From positions 1-64,000 of the forward strand of contig JAEYCM010000047.1 in NCBI GenBank assembly GCA_023455425.1: a DNA stretch of 64,000 bases, given 5' to 3'. The position numbers and the translations under genes were made by a program. Below, piece by piece: positions 42,565-51,623 of this stretch. The notes beneath the pieces are model-generated. The model had not been told where the DNA came from and made no database searches. It saw nothing but the letters and a program-made list of their open reading frames with translations. Position 1 is the stretch's first letter; each line of letters begins with the position of its first letter. The stretch is from Bacillota bacterium. Lineage in GTDB: Bacteria > Bacillota > Clostridia > Christensenellales > CAG-138.

Positions 42565-43134
42565 ATGAGCTGGCAGGAAAATATACGTCTCCTTTGGACC
42601 GATTATTTGGTCTGGATCCGGCATTTTTTGATCAGCCTGATGTTTCGGCTGCGGGATCTGAGCTATGTGACGATACGTACCATGCAGAATATCATCGATT
42701 TCTCGGGGCAGCTTACGCCTTTCTATGGCGCGGATAACGCGAAACAATATGAGGCGTTACTGGCCGAGCGGATTCTGCTGCTCGCGGAATTGGCGTCCAC
42801 AATAAAAATCGGCTTTGATGTTTCGATGCAGCTATCAAAAATGCAGACAAACGCGGATGATATCGCAGCCCATTTTGTCAAATTAAATCCTTATTGGGAT
42901 AAGGTGGTGTGGCAGCAAATGCTCTATGCTCAGTATCGGCTCGAAGAGCAGCTCATCCGGCAGATCAATGAGGATAAATTCTCCGCATCCATTCCTACCT
43001 ATGATTCCATCTATCAAAACGCTTTAAATATGGCGACCTATATGATCGATGGAATAACGGCGCAATTTCCGCAGTACGCATACCCCGTAGGCACTGCAGT
43101 GGTATCCAGCACGCCGTTCCGGCCGGGCGCTTGA
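42565..43134 (+). CDS. Conserved hypothetical protein
   Basis: 189 residues. LLWTDYLVWIRHFLISLMF at the N-terminus is amphipathic or membrane-associated; then LTPFYGADNAKQYEALLAERILLLAELASTIK and LNPYWDKVVWQQMLYAQYRLEEQ. Homologues occur in Bacilli and Clostridia without known function. Mostly alpha-helical. No ribosome-binding site doubt: GGTGCGGT lies upstream but is weak, so the exact start is moderately sure. Confidence 0.7.
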   Translation: MSWQENIRLLWTDYLVWIRHFLISLMFRLRDLSYVTIRTMQNIIDFSGQLTPFYGADNAKQYEALLAERILLLAELASTIKIGFDVSMQLSKMQTNADDIAAHFVKLNPYWDKVVWQQMLYAQYRLEEQLIRQINEDKFSASIPTYDSIYQNALNMATYMIDGITAQFPQYAYPVGTAVVSSTPFRPGA

Positions 43135-43279
43135 TGTCCGTTACCATACATATTCTTTACATATTGCCATCATCGTTCATCATAATTTCACTGTTATTCC
43201 TATAACTATGGTTCCCCGCTATGGTATACTGATAGCGGATGGTTCACTGGTACCACACATTACCAAAGATGAGGATGCC

Positions 43280-45418
43280 ATGAAGCGAAGCCTGAGCCTG
43301 CTGCTACTGCTTGTATTGCTGCTCATGGCGGTTCCGGCCTGCCAAGCGCCGACAGCCGCCGATGCGCGGGATGTGTTTTTGCAATTGATCAATGCGGGGG
43401 AGTATGGTGCGGTCTATGATATGCTGCACTCTTCCGTGCGGTACGACGCCGACCGCGCGGCGAAGGATCTTGCGGAAAACAAGAAGCAGCCCATCGACCG
43501 TATTTCCAAGGAACAGTTCGTTGCACGCTACGAGGCGATCTTCGATGAACTGGAAATCGGCGGCCTCACCTATACGCCGCTTTCCGCCGTGGAGGGCGAG
43601 GCCATCTGCGTGTACGATTACAGGCTCAGTTACGACAGCCCCCTGATTGGCGATCAGGAAATGGACTTCCGCATGTCTGCCCGGCGCGAAAACGGCGTGT
43701 GGACGGTGGAGTGGACGCCAGCGCTGCTAATCCCAGAAATGACCTGGGGAGATACTGTGCGCGTGGGCAGGACCACGGCGCTGCGCGGGGAAATTTTAGC
43801 CGACGGCGTGGTGTACGCGCAGACGGTCAACGCCGTGAGCGTGATCGCCGTGCCGGATAAAATAGAGGATGAAGCGCAGTTTGTCCGCCAGACGGCCATG
43901 CTGTTAGGCATGTCCATCGAGGCGGTGGAGAAAAAGCTCAAAAACGTATATGGGGATTTTGTGATCCTCAAACAGCTCTATCCGGATGAAATGACCGAAA
44001 GCCTGGAGGAGCAGCTGCTGCTTGTGCCCGGCGTTTCCATAGACAAAAGCAATTTCGGTACCCTGCGCTATTACCCGCAAAAGAACGCGCTTGCGCATAT
44101 TCTGGGCTATGTCGGCGCGGCTTCGCCGGAGGATTTAAAAGCGCTCACCGGCAACGAAAAAGGGAATGACGTCTACACCGCCGATTCGCGCATCGGAAAA
44201 AGCGGGCTTGAGAGCATCTACGAAAAGGAATTGCGGGGTACGGACGGGTACTACATCTACATCAGCGCGTCGGACGGCCTGAACAAAAAGACGCTCTATG
44301 AAAAGAAGGCCGAAAACGGGCTGGATGTGCAGCTGACCCTGGACCCGGATTTGCAGCACCGCGCGGAAGTGCTGCTGCAGTACTCGCTCTTTGGGGAGGA
44401 TACGGCGGGGGCCGTGGTGGTATTGAACCCCAAGACCGGCGAGATTGAGGCGATGGTAAGCTACCCCTCGTTCGACCTCAACCTGTTCGCGCGCGGTATT
44501 CCCGAGGCGGACTGGCAGCGACTGAGCACGCAGAAGAACGCGCCGCTGTTTAACCGGCTCACCCGCGGCCTGTATCCTCCCGGCTCCATATTCAAGCCCT
44601 ATACGGCGGCGGTTGCGCTGGAGAGTGGCGCCATGACGACAGAGTCCACGTTTCCCATGAACAAGGAAACGATTGAAGAGGATAAGTGGCTTCCTTCCGA
44701 TAACGGCGAATTCGGTCCCTGGGGATATGCCTCCATTACCCGCGTGCATCTGGACCACCGCCATTCGCCGCCGCTTAACATGCACAGCGGCATGATCGAT
44801 TCGGACAACATCTATTTTTCCTACGCCGCGCTCAAGACCGGCACGGAAGCGTTTGTAAGCTTTATGGAGAATGCGGGGTATACGGAAAGCGTTCCGTTTG
44901 ATACGTCGGTATTGCCCGCACAGCTTAAAAACAAAAAATCGGAATGGTCGCCCATGTTATTGGCGGAAAGCTCGTTCGGCCAGGGCGAGGTGCTCGTTAC
45001 CCCCCTGCAGGCGGCGTGCATGTTTTCCGCGTTTGCAAACGACGGCAGCATAGAGGCGCCGTATGTGGTAAAAGGGCTCTACCGCACGGATGGCGCGGAG
45101 TATACGCCTGTCACGCAGCATGAGAACAGCGTCTGGAAAGCGAATATCATCAAGCAAAGTACCGTTGACACGCTGACCCCCATGTTGGAGGACGTTATTG
45201 AATCCGGTACCGGCAACTGGCTGCACATGGACAACATCGCGGGCAAGACCGGTACGGCGCAGGTTGGCAACGACCGTACAAAGGAAATCAACTGGTTTGT
45301 GGGATACCGGTTGAGAACCGGAGAGGACAGGCTGGTGCTGGTTATGCTGGAAGTACCCGCGAATTCGGAAGCGTTTTCCCAGACCAAATTCGATATTGCG
45401 CGGGAGCTTTTGAAGTAG
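43280..45418 (+). CDS. Class B penicillin-binding protein, MecA-like, lipoprotein
   Basis: 712 residues. Signal MKRSLSLLLLLVLLLMAVPA ends before Cys (VPAC lipobox), so it may be lipid-anchored. An NTF2-like MecA_N domain (about 28-135), a PBP dimer domain, then transpeptidase: S436-IFK, S508-DN and K656-TG motifs. It cross-links peptidoglycan during wall synthesis. The MecA_N domain is shared with low-affinity PBPs such as PBP2a; resistance is possible but not shown. GAGGATGCC precedes ATG 43280. Confidence 0.93.
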   Translation: MKRSLSLLLLLVLLLMAVPACQAPTAADARDVFLQLINAGEYGAVYDMLHSSVRYDADRAAKDLAENKKQPIDRISKEQFVARYEAIFDELEIGGLTYTPLSAVEGEAICVYDYRLSYDSPLIGDQEMDFRMSARRENGVWTVEWTPALLIPEMTWGDTVRVGRTTALRGEILADGVVYAQTVNAVSVIAVPDKIEDEAQFVRQTAMLLGMSIEAVEKKLKNVYGDFVILKQLYPDEMTESLEEQLLLVPGVSIDKSNFGTLRYYPQKNALAHILGYVGAASPEDLKALTGNEKGNDVYTADSRIGKSGLESIYEKELRGTDGYYIYISASDGLNKKTLYEKKAENGLDVQLTLDPDLQHRAEVLLQYSLFGEDTAGAVVVLNPKTGEIEAMVSYPSFDLNLFARGIPEADWQRLSTQKNAPLFNRLTRGLYPPGSIFKPYTAAVALESGAMTTESTFPMNKETIEEDKWLPSDNGEFGPWGYASITRVHLDHRHSPPLNMHSGMIDSDNIYFSYAALKTGTEAFVSFMENAGYTESVPFDTSVLPAQLKNKKSEWSPMLLAESSFGQGEVLVTPLQAACMFSAFANDGSIEAPYVVKGLYRTDGAEYTPVTQHENSVWKANIIKQSTVDTLTPMLEDVIESGTGNWLHMDNIAGKTGTAQVGNDRTKEINWFVGYRLRTGEDRLVLVMLEVPANSEAFSQTKFDIARELLK

Positions 45419-45445
45419 CGCGTAAAAGATCGGACAGCCACCCGC

Positions 45446-45468
45446 ATTGCGCGCGCGGCGCGCGCAAT
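45446..45468. repeat. GC palindrome after the PBP gene
   Basis: Two 11-base arms (ATTGCGCGCGC and its complement) around one G. Followed by AATATATAAAG, not a T run, so terminator function is doubtful. Confidence 0.5.
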
Positions 45469-45588
45469 AATATATAAAGTGGAAGAGACGCAAAAGTAAA
45501 ATCGGTTATAGTATATATTAGGGCTGGACTTACTCATGTATCTCACATATTCAGCCCTTTGTACCGAAAAGAGGAGTATCTAAAGTTC

Positions 45589-46185
45589 ATGGAGCATCGC
45601 AACAATGTTTGTATCTTCGCCTCCTCCAGCGAATTGCTGGAGCCGAAATATTTTGCCCTGGCGGAGGAGTTGGGTACTGCCGTGGCGCGCTCGGGCGCGG
45701 GCATGGTATTTGGCGGCGGCCAGCACGGCCTGATGGGCGCGGTGGCGCGCGGCGTCAAGCGGGAGAATGGGCGCATCATCGGCGTCATCCCAGTCCGGCT
45801 CAACCAGCCAGGCATCGCCTACACCGAATGCACGGAATTCTATGAAACCCAAACCATGCATGAACGTAAGCAGCGCATGGAGGACCTTGCGGATGCGTTT
45901 ATCGCCCTGCCGGGCGGCTTTGGTACGCTTGAAGAGGTGCTTGAAGTCATTACGCTGCGCCAGCTTGGCTACCATGACAAGCCCATTGTCATCATCAATC
46001 TGGATGGCTTCTTTGATCCCATTTTGGAGCAATTTGAACGGTTTTACGCGGAAAAGTTTGCGGATGTCGCCTACCGCGCCATGTACGCCGTTGCATGCAA
46101 TGCGCGCGAAGCAGTGGCTTTGATAAAGGCGTATGTCCCGGTCGATTTGCCGGATAAATTACAGGTAACGGAGGGCAGCGTATGA
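45589..46185 (+). CDS. LOG family protein (cytokinin phosphoribohydrolase-type)
   Basis: 198 residues. VCIFASSSELLEPKYFALAEELG, GMVFGGGQHGLMGAVARG, HERKQRMEDLADAFIALPGGFGTLEEVLEVIT (PGGxGTxxE motif). The family cleaves nucleoside 5'-monophosphates to the base and ribose 5-phosphate. ATG 45589; an alternative start lies ten codons upstream. The stop overlaps the next gene's ATG (ATGA). Confidence 0.9.
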   Translation: MEHRNNVCIFASSSELLEPKYFALAEELGTAVARSGAGMVFGGGQHGLMGAVARGVKRENGRIIGVIPVRLNQPGIAYTECTEFYETQTMHERKQRMEDLADAFIALPGGFGTLEEVLEVITLRQLGYHDKPIVIINLDGFFDPILEQFERFYAEKFADVAYRAMYAVACNAREAVALIKAYVPVDLPDKLQVTEGSV

Positions 46186-46595
46186 AGAAGACGCTTTCAC
46201 CCGCTTCCATGATGGAACACGAACATGAAAAACGCATCGTGATGGTGTGCGTGACCCGCCAGCGCACCTGCGCAAGGCTAGTGGAGCGCGGGGAAGAGAT
46301 CGCGACCGCGCGCAATGTGCCGCTGCATATCGTGCATGCGGTCAGAACAGGGGAGAATTTCCTGGGAAATGCAATAGAAGGGGAAGCTTTGGAATATCTC
46401 TTTACCGCCGCGCAGCTTGCGGGGGGCTCGCTTGCCATGCTGCGCGCGGACGATGTGGAAGGGACGCTTGAAACCTACGCCAGGGCGCATGACGCGTCCG
46501 TTCTGGTGCTGGGCGCGTCGCCCAATCCTTCAGGCGATAACTTCGTTTCCCGCCTGGAGCGCCGCTTGCCGGGGATACAGGTGGAGATCGTGTAA
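46182..46595 (+). CDS. Universal-stress-protein-like small protein
   Basis: 137 residues. IVMVCVTRQRTCARLVERGEEIATARNVPLHIVHAVR and the ending ASVLVLGASPN match the USP/KdpD-linker nucleotide-binding fold. Overlaps the LOG gene by 4 bases and is likely cotranslated. Role unknown. Confidence 0.75.
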   Translation: MKKTLSPASMMEHEHEKRIVMVCVTRQRTCARLVERGEEIATARNVPLHIVHAVRTGENFLGNAIEGEALEYLFTAAQLAGGSLAMLRADDVEGTLETYARAHDASVLVLGASPNPSGDNFVSRLERRLPGIQVEIV

Positions 46596-46688
46596 TCAGG
46601 ATAGGACCGTACGGCCGGAAACCGTGTTCACGGAATTAAGGGACAAGCCGGCCACTTTCATACTTCTGTTTTCTGGATTCATAAAAAA

Positions 46689-46713
46689 CCTGACACACTG
46701 TTGTCAGGTTTTG
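46689..46713 (+). terminator. Terminator
   Basis: CCTGACA (46689-46695), loop, TGTCAGG (46702-46708), T4 tail, preceded by A6. Confidence 0.8.
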
Positions 46714-46754
46714 TCATATACGATAGGCGCAAACGGGTACGGGAGGGCAAGGGG

Positions 46755-47504
46755 ATGGAAACGCAATACAGCAACCTGACACTGGACAATGTAAGCCAGG
46801 AACATCTATGCTGCGCCATTGCCGATCAAAAACATCAGTGCGGCGTGGACACGAAACGCGCCTGGCTCCAAGAGAGAATAGGGGAAGGGCATGTGTTTCG
46901 CAAATTACAGGAAAGAGGCAAGGTCTTTATCGAATACGCGCCTCTTGAAAGAGCTTGGGCGCCCGTTATTGGCGAAAACTATTTATACATCTATTGCCTG
47001 TGGGTGTCGGGAAGCTTCAAGGGAAAAGGGCATGGAAGAGCGCTTCTTTCATACTGCATCGCCGACGCCAAGAGACAGGGCAAATCCGGCATTTGCGTAA
47101 TCAGTTCAAAAAAGAAAAAGCCGTTTTTGTCCGACAAGACCTTTCTGGAGCAGTTTGGCTTTGAAACGGCGGACACAATTGGCGATGAATACTTGCTGTT
47201 GACGTTGTCTTTTGACGGAACAAAGCCAAAGTTTACAGAGCAGGCAAGAACGCAGCGCGTTGCGGGAGAAGGACTGACGGTCTACTATAGTCCGCAGTGC
47301 CCCTATATTCCCAATTGTATCGAACAAACGGAAAACTATTGCAAAGCGAACCATATACCGCTTACCTTATTTGCGGTTGATACTCTGGAAAAAGCAAAGT
47401 CAGTTCCCTGTGTGTTCAATAATTGGGCCGTGTTTTATGATGGAACATTTAGAACGGCGCATCTGCTGAATGAGGGATATTTAAAGAAACTGCTTATGCA
47501 TTAG
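46755..47504 (+). CDS. GNAT acetyltransferase of YoaP type
   Basis: 249 residues. Acetyl-CoA motif GSFKGKGHGRALLSYCIADAK in the N-terminal half. The C-terminal ~85 residues (VYYSPQCPYIPNCIEQTENYCKANHIPLTLFAVDTLEKA) match the YoaP-like thioredoxin-fold tail with CPYIPNC. Substrate unknown. GGGAGGGCAAGGGG precedes ATG 46755. Confidence 0.85.
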   Translation: METQYSNLTLDNVSQEHLCCAIADQKHQCGVDTKRAWLQERIGEGHVFRKLQERGKVFIEYAPLERAWAPVIGENYLYIYCLWVSGSFKGKGHGRALLSYCIADAKRQGKSGICVISSKKKKPFLSDKTFLEQFGFETADTIGDEYLLLTLSFDGTKPKFTEQARTQRVAGEGLTVYYSPQCPYIPNCIEQTENYCKANHIPLTLFAVDTLEKAKSVPCVFNNWAVFYDGTFRTAHLLNEGYLKKLLMH

Positions 47505-47611
47505 AACGGCGGGACATGCTCTAAAAACACATGGAAAGGACGACCCTCTTTGAGGTTCGCCCTTTTTTTGATATTATAAGGGCATACAATATTTGGTTGG
47601 AGGATGCGAAA

Positions 47612-48082
47612 ATGACGACCTATGAAAAGAGCCTTGCCGTCCTGACCGAGCTGTTCGGCAGGGATTATCAGTTTGCATTGGCAACATCAAAGGAAAATGT
47701 TCCGTCGGTCAGGGTGGTGGATACCTTCTATGAAGACGGTGCGTTTTATATGGTCACTTACAAAACCTCGCAAAAGGCCATGGAAATTTCCGCAAACGAA
47801 AGGGTGGCCCTGTGCGAGAAGCTGTACCGGTTCAGCGGCACGGCGCATTGTATCGGGCATCCGCTGCAGGAAGAAAACAGCCGGATCAGGGGCAAACTGA
47901 TCCACGCGTTTGAACCTTGGTATTTTAAGCACAATGATGAGAACGACGCGAATATGTGCTATATAAAAATGGAACCCGACCATGGCTTTTTTTACAAAGA
48001 CGGAACCGGATACAACGTGGATTTTCAGAAACAGACGGCGGAAGAATTTCCGTTTGTGTTCGATGTGGTGGTGACAGAATGA
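47612..48082 (+). CDS. Pyridoxamine 5'-phosphate oxidase family protein
   Basis: 156 residues. FALATSKENVPSVRVVDTFYEDGAFYMVTYKTSQKAMEI is the split-barrel flavin-binding fold, followed by VALCEKLYRFSGTAHCIG. It may bind FMN or heme; activity is unknown. TTGGAGGATGCGAA precedes ATG 47612. Confidence 0.85.
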   Translation: MTTYEKSLAVLTELFGRDYQFALATSKENVPSVRVVDTFYEDGAFYMVTYKTSQKAMEISANERVALCEKLYRFSGTAHCIGHPLQEENSRIRGKLIHAFEPWYFKHNDENDANMCYIKMEPDHGFFYKDGTGYNVDFQKQTAEEFPFVFDVVVTE

Positions 48083-48183
48083 AGCGACGGGCGTTGTTTT
48101 CCTCCAACCGTTTTTGTGCATAAACATTTCCTTAACATTTCCGGCTATAATGATGGTAACCCAAAGAAGATGGAGATGCGCGT

Positions 48184-48855
48184 ATGGTCAACATTCTCGT
48201 GGTGGAAGATGATAAAAAGCTCAATCAAATCGTTTGCGCGTATCTGGTTGAAAACGGATATGCCGCCAAAGGGTGCTTCAACCCGCGGGAGGCGTATGAT
48301 TTGATGTACAATAATCTGTACGATCTGATCGTTTCGGATATCATGATGCCGGAGATTGACGGGTTTGCATTTGCCCAAACTGTCCGGGATGTCAACAGGA
48401 GCATTCCCATCCTGTTCATGACTGCCCGTGACGATATATCCTCCAAGCAAAAGGGGTTCCGCATTGGCATTGACGATTATATGGTAAAGCCCGTCAATAT
48501 GGACGAGCTCGTATTGCGGGTGGGCGCGCTGCTGCGCCGCGCCAACATCGCCAATGAAAAGCGCCTAGCGGTAGGCGGCCTTGTGATGGACGCCGACGCC
48601 ATGACCGCAACCGTGAACGGCGAGGAGATACCGGTGACCGTGCGTGAATTCAATATCTTGTATAAGCTGTTATCCTATCCCAAGCATACGTTCTCCCGTG
48701 CACAACTTATGGACGAGTTTTGGGGGATAGAAAGTGAAACCAGCCTGCGCGCCGTAGATGTGTATATCACAAAGCTTCGGGACAAGTTTTCAGGTTGCGG
48801 GGATTTTAAGATCGTCACCGTGCACGGTCTCGGGTATAAGGCGGTGCTGCAATGA
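48184..48855 (+). CDS. OmpR/PhoB-family response regulator
   Basis: 223 residues. Receiver domain with acidic pocket VVEDD, phospho-acceptor Asp in VSDIMMPEIDG (about residue 53), Thr in MTAR and Lys in VKPVN. The C-terminal winged helix ends SLRAVDVYITKLRDKF and VTVHGLGYKAV. It overlaps the kinase gene by 4 bases (ATGA). Pairs with the next gene. Confidence 0.95.
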   Translation: MVNILVVEDDKKLNQIVCAYLVENGYAAKGCFNPREAYDLMYNNLYDLIVSDIMMPEIDGFAFAQTVRDVNRSIPILFMTARDDISSKQKGFRIGIDDYMVKPVNMDELVLRVGALLRRANIANEKRLAVGGLVMDADAMTATVNGEEIPVTVREFNILYKLLSYPKHTFSRAQLMDEFWGIESETSLRAVDVYITKLRDKFSGCGDFKIVTVHGLGYKAVLQ

Positions 48856-49931
48856 AACGGAAGCGAAAGAGGCAGATCGAAAACGACGCCCGGGTCAAAG
48901 CCAGGCATTTTTCCTGGAAGGAACTCTTGCTGACCTATTTTATCCTGCTGTCATTGGCTGCCGGACAGTGGATGATCTATAACGAGTATGTGTATTTTGG
49001 TCACATGCCGCCTGAATATATCTGGGGTATGCTCGGATACTGGGCAATCGTCACCGGCGTCTTTTGTCTGATCACCGCCCGCCAGAAGATCCGCGCCTAT
49101 GATAAGCCCATGAGGAAACTGAGCGAAGCCGCCAAACAGGTCGCCGGTGGCGATTTTTCTGCCTATCTGGGGCCCATACACCGTGCGGATAAACTGGATT
49201 ATGTGGACGTGATGTTTGAGGATTTCAACAAGATGGTGGAGGAACTAAACAGCATCGAGACGCTCAAAAACGACTTTATCGCCAACGTGTCCCATGAAAT
49301 CAAGACGCCGCTTTCCGTCATCCAGAGCTACGCCATGGCGCTGCAAAAGGAGGATCTCCCGCAGGAAAAACGCAGGGAATATACCGATACGATCATCAGC
49401 GCGTCAAAAAATCTGACGGCGCTTGTCACCAATATCTTAAAGCTCAACAAGCTGGAAAACCAGGAGATTGCGCCTGCCGCGGAACCCTTTGACCTGTGCC
49501 GCCAGCTTTGCGACAGCGCGCTGGCATTTGAGAATGCGTGGGAGCAGAAGGGCATTGCGTTTGAGGCGGAGATTGAGGACCGCGCCATACTATGCGCGGA
49601 AGCGAGCATGCTGGAGATTGTCTGGCACAATCTTCTTTCCAACGCCGTGAAATTTACAGAGCCCGGCGGAAAAATCACACTGACGCAGACTTCGGATGCA
49701 GATTACGTGACGGTCTCCATCTCCGATACCGGCTGCGGTATGGATGAGGAAACCATGAAGCATATTTTTGATCAATTCTATCAGGGCGATACCTCCCACT
49801 CGGGTGAGGGCAACGGCCTTGGCCTTGCGCTGACATTGCGCGTCATAGAGCTTGTGGGCGGTTCCATATCGGTAAAGAGCGAGCCGGAGAAAGGGTCAAT
49901 CTTCACCGTAAGATTAAAGGTCGGACCATAA
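48852..49931 (+). CDS. Sensor histidine kinase
   Basis: 359 residues. Two membrane helices (about 25-45 and 58-78) with a very short outside loop, then a HAMP-like linker. HisKA: NVSHEIKTPLSVIQS (phospho-His). HATPase: HNLLSNAVKFTEPGG (N box), DTGCGMDEE (G1), GEGNGLGLAL (G2). The short sensor loop suggests membrane or envelope sensing. A terminator follows. Confidence 0.95.
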   Translation: MKRKRKRQIENDARVKARHFSWKELLLTYFILLSLAAGQWMIYNEYVYFGHMPPEYIWGMLGYWAIVTGVFCLITARQKIRAYDKPMRKLSEAAKQVAGGDFSAYLGPIHRADKLDYVDVMFEDFNKMVEELNSIETLKNDFIANVSHEIKTPLSVIQSYAMALQKEDLPQEKRREYTDTIISASKNLTALVTNILKLNKLENQEIAPAAEPFDLCRQLCDSALAFENAWEQKGIAFEAEIEDRAILCAEASMLEIVWHNLLSNAVKFTEPGGKITLTQTSDADYVTVSISDTGCGMDEETMKHIFDQFYQGDTSHSGEGNGLGLALTLRVIELVGGSISVKSEPEKGSIFTVRLKVGP

Positions 49932-49956
49932 GCGGTGCGCCTTAATACCAAACGAA

Positions 49957-49993
49957 ACAGCCCGGATTTGGCAAGTAAATCCGGGCTGTTTTG
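49957..49993 (+). terminator. Terminator of the two-component operon
   Basis: Perfect 13-bp stem ACAGCCCGGATTT with its complement around GGCAAGT; T4 tail. Confidence 0.9.
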
Positions 49994-50130
49994 ATTTTAA
50001 AATAGTTTCGCCTTTGCATTTTTAGGATTAATATTTCTCAAACATTTCAGAAGCAACTCGCAAACAATCCTTCGGTAAGATAGGCACGTCAAATGGATCA
50101 AAAATCTGTAACAAAAAAGGAGAATGTATC

Positions 50131-50661
50131 ATGAGTGAGGTCACAAAAAACGCAGATGGATTTGTAGGGTATGAGTACAAGGATGTTACGGTAAAACGCA
50201 GCATGGAGCCTGTGTACGCCGATGGGTACACAAACTTTGGCTGGACGCTGGAGAGCACCTCGGTCCCGCTTCAAAGCATCGGCTCGGTCACCATGAAGTT
50301 TAAACGCGACCGCAAGATCCGCAACAAAGCGGAACTTTCCAGGCTGCAGCGCCAGTTTGATGCCTGCGTTACGGAAATTGAAAATCTGGAGTTTTCCAAG
50401 GTTGTCGGCGCCTCCACCGCCGCCTATACAATCGGGCTTGTCGGAACAGCGTTTATGGCAGGTTCCGTGTTCGCCCATATTGGCGGTATGCTGCCCCTTT
50501 CCGTCATTCTGGCGATCCCCGGGTTTGCGGGCTGGATCATCCCATACTTTAGCTACGTGAACATCCGCAGGAAGAAAACCGAACAGGTCGCTCCCCTGAT
50601 CGATCAGAAATACGACGAAGTCTATGACGTGTGCGAAAAGGCCAATGGCCTGCTGGCATAG
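50131..50661 (+). CDS. Conserved membrane protein (two TM)
   Basis: 176 residues. Residues 1-85 soluble (GWTLESTSVPLQSIGSVTMKFKRDRKIRNK); membrane helices about 95-118 and 120-140; then a soluble tail. Homologues in Clostridia are unannotated. AAGGAGAATG precedes ATG 50131. It starts a run of small membrane proteins that ends in the radical SAM gene. Confidence 0.7.
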   Translation: MSEVTKNADGFVGYEYKDVTVKRSMEPVYADGYTNFGWTLESTSVPLQSIGSVTMKFKRDRKIRNKAELSRLQRQFDACVTEIENLEFSKVVGASTAAYTIGLVGTAFMAGSVFAHIGGMLPLSVILAIPGFAGWIIPYFSYVNIRRKKTEQVAPLIDQKYDEVYDVCEKANGLLA

Positions 50662-50727
50662 TTTGTTCTATGCATCCCAGCGTAGGCAACAGTATGTTTT
50701 AAAAAAGAATAGAAAGGGGAGGGGAAG

Positions 50728-50808
50728 ATGGGAACCGCTATTGTCATTATAGCCATTGTCGCTGTTGTTGTGGCCGCCGTGGCCGCTTTCAGGAAGCGCC
50801 GCAAATGA
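50728..50808 (+). CDS. 26-residue membrane peptide
   Basis: MGTAIVIIAIVAVVVAAVAA then FRKRRK: one hydrophobic helix and a basic C-terminal end, so probably inserted with the basic end in the cytoplasm. AGGGGAGGGGAAG precedes ATG 50728. It resembles, without the Cys tail, the small FeoB-associated membrane proteins. Too short to recognise a family with certainty. Confidence 0.6.
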   Translation: MGTAIVIIAIVAVVVAAVAAFRKRRK

Positions 50809-50840
50809 GAAATTCCTCAGAGCATGAGGAGGTATAAAAA

Positions 50841-51623
50841 ATGCAAGAAGAGCAAGGCGGCAAAAAGACGAAAAGAAATGCCCCAAACATAGCAGAAATG
50901 TGGCGTAATCTTTCCATCGGCTTGGCCGGGATCAGCGGATTTATTCTGCTCCTGTTGAGAAACCGGGAGGAGCAGAACATGGTGCCCGTTATTTGCGCGG
51001 CGGTGGTTGCCTATATGGTTGCATTCGCCGCGCAGATGATACGGCACAGGAACAACACGGAATATAGAGCAGAAAAAATTGCCCGTACCCGCCTTGTGTT
51101 TCGTTGGACATATGTCGCGCTTTACCTGGCCTGCGTTCAGATCAATATGATCCGTATGCTGGATGGGACGACGGTGTTTTATAATGGAAAGTTTTTATAT
51201 CAGGCCATTTTGTGCCTTGTGATTGCCCTGACGGTCCCCCGGGACACGCTTTGCCGAAAACTATGGTGCAGGATCAGGCGCAGATGGACAGCAAGAAAGG
51301 AAAAGACGGATGAAGGCGAAAGAGAAGATACAGGCGTTTGCCCTGAATCAGGCGATGAACTACATTTCGGGAGATCCCGCGAAGAATCTCCCCAAACTGC
51401 TTGCGTGGCTGGACAGCATCGGTTGGGGCGGCAAGAATTTTACAACCCACAGTGCGGCAATACACAGCGTACTGGAGGACTCGGAGAACAACTGGTATCA
51501 GTTTATCATGGGGATCTGGAAGGATATCGACAACGAGATTTTAAAAACCACATTCCGCAATTTTGTGCTCAACGCGAGTATCATCGGCATGCCAAAACAG
51601 CAGGCCAATCAGGAGAAGCATGA
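50841..51623 (+). CDS. Membrane protein with an overlong 3' extension
   Basis: 260 residues as read, but only the first ~155 look like a protein: four hydrophobic segments (LSIGLAGISGFILLLL, MVPVICAAVVAYMVAF, YVALYLACVQI, LYQAILCLVIALTVP). The last ~105 codons overlap the radical SAM gene in another frame and look like its shadow. A TGA at 51311, in ATGA overlap with the radical SAM start, would end the protein if one base were lost upstream. So a recent frameshift is likely. Start follows AGGAGGTATAAAA. Confidence 0.55.
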   Translation: MQEEQGGKKTKRNAPNIAEMWRNLSIGLAGISGFILLLLRNREEQNMVPVICAAVVAYMVAFAAQMIRHRNNTEYRAEKIARTRLVFRWTYVALYLACVQINMIRMLDGTTVFYNGKFLYQAILCLVIALTVPRDTLCRKLWCRIRRRWTARKEKTDEGEREDTGVCPESGDELHFGRSREESPQTACVAGQHRLGRQEFYNPQCGNTQRTGGLGEQLVSVYHGDLEGYRQRDFKNHIPQFCAQREYHRHAKTAGQSGEA

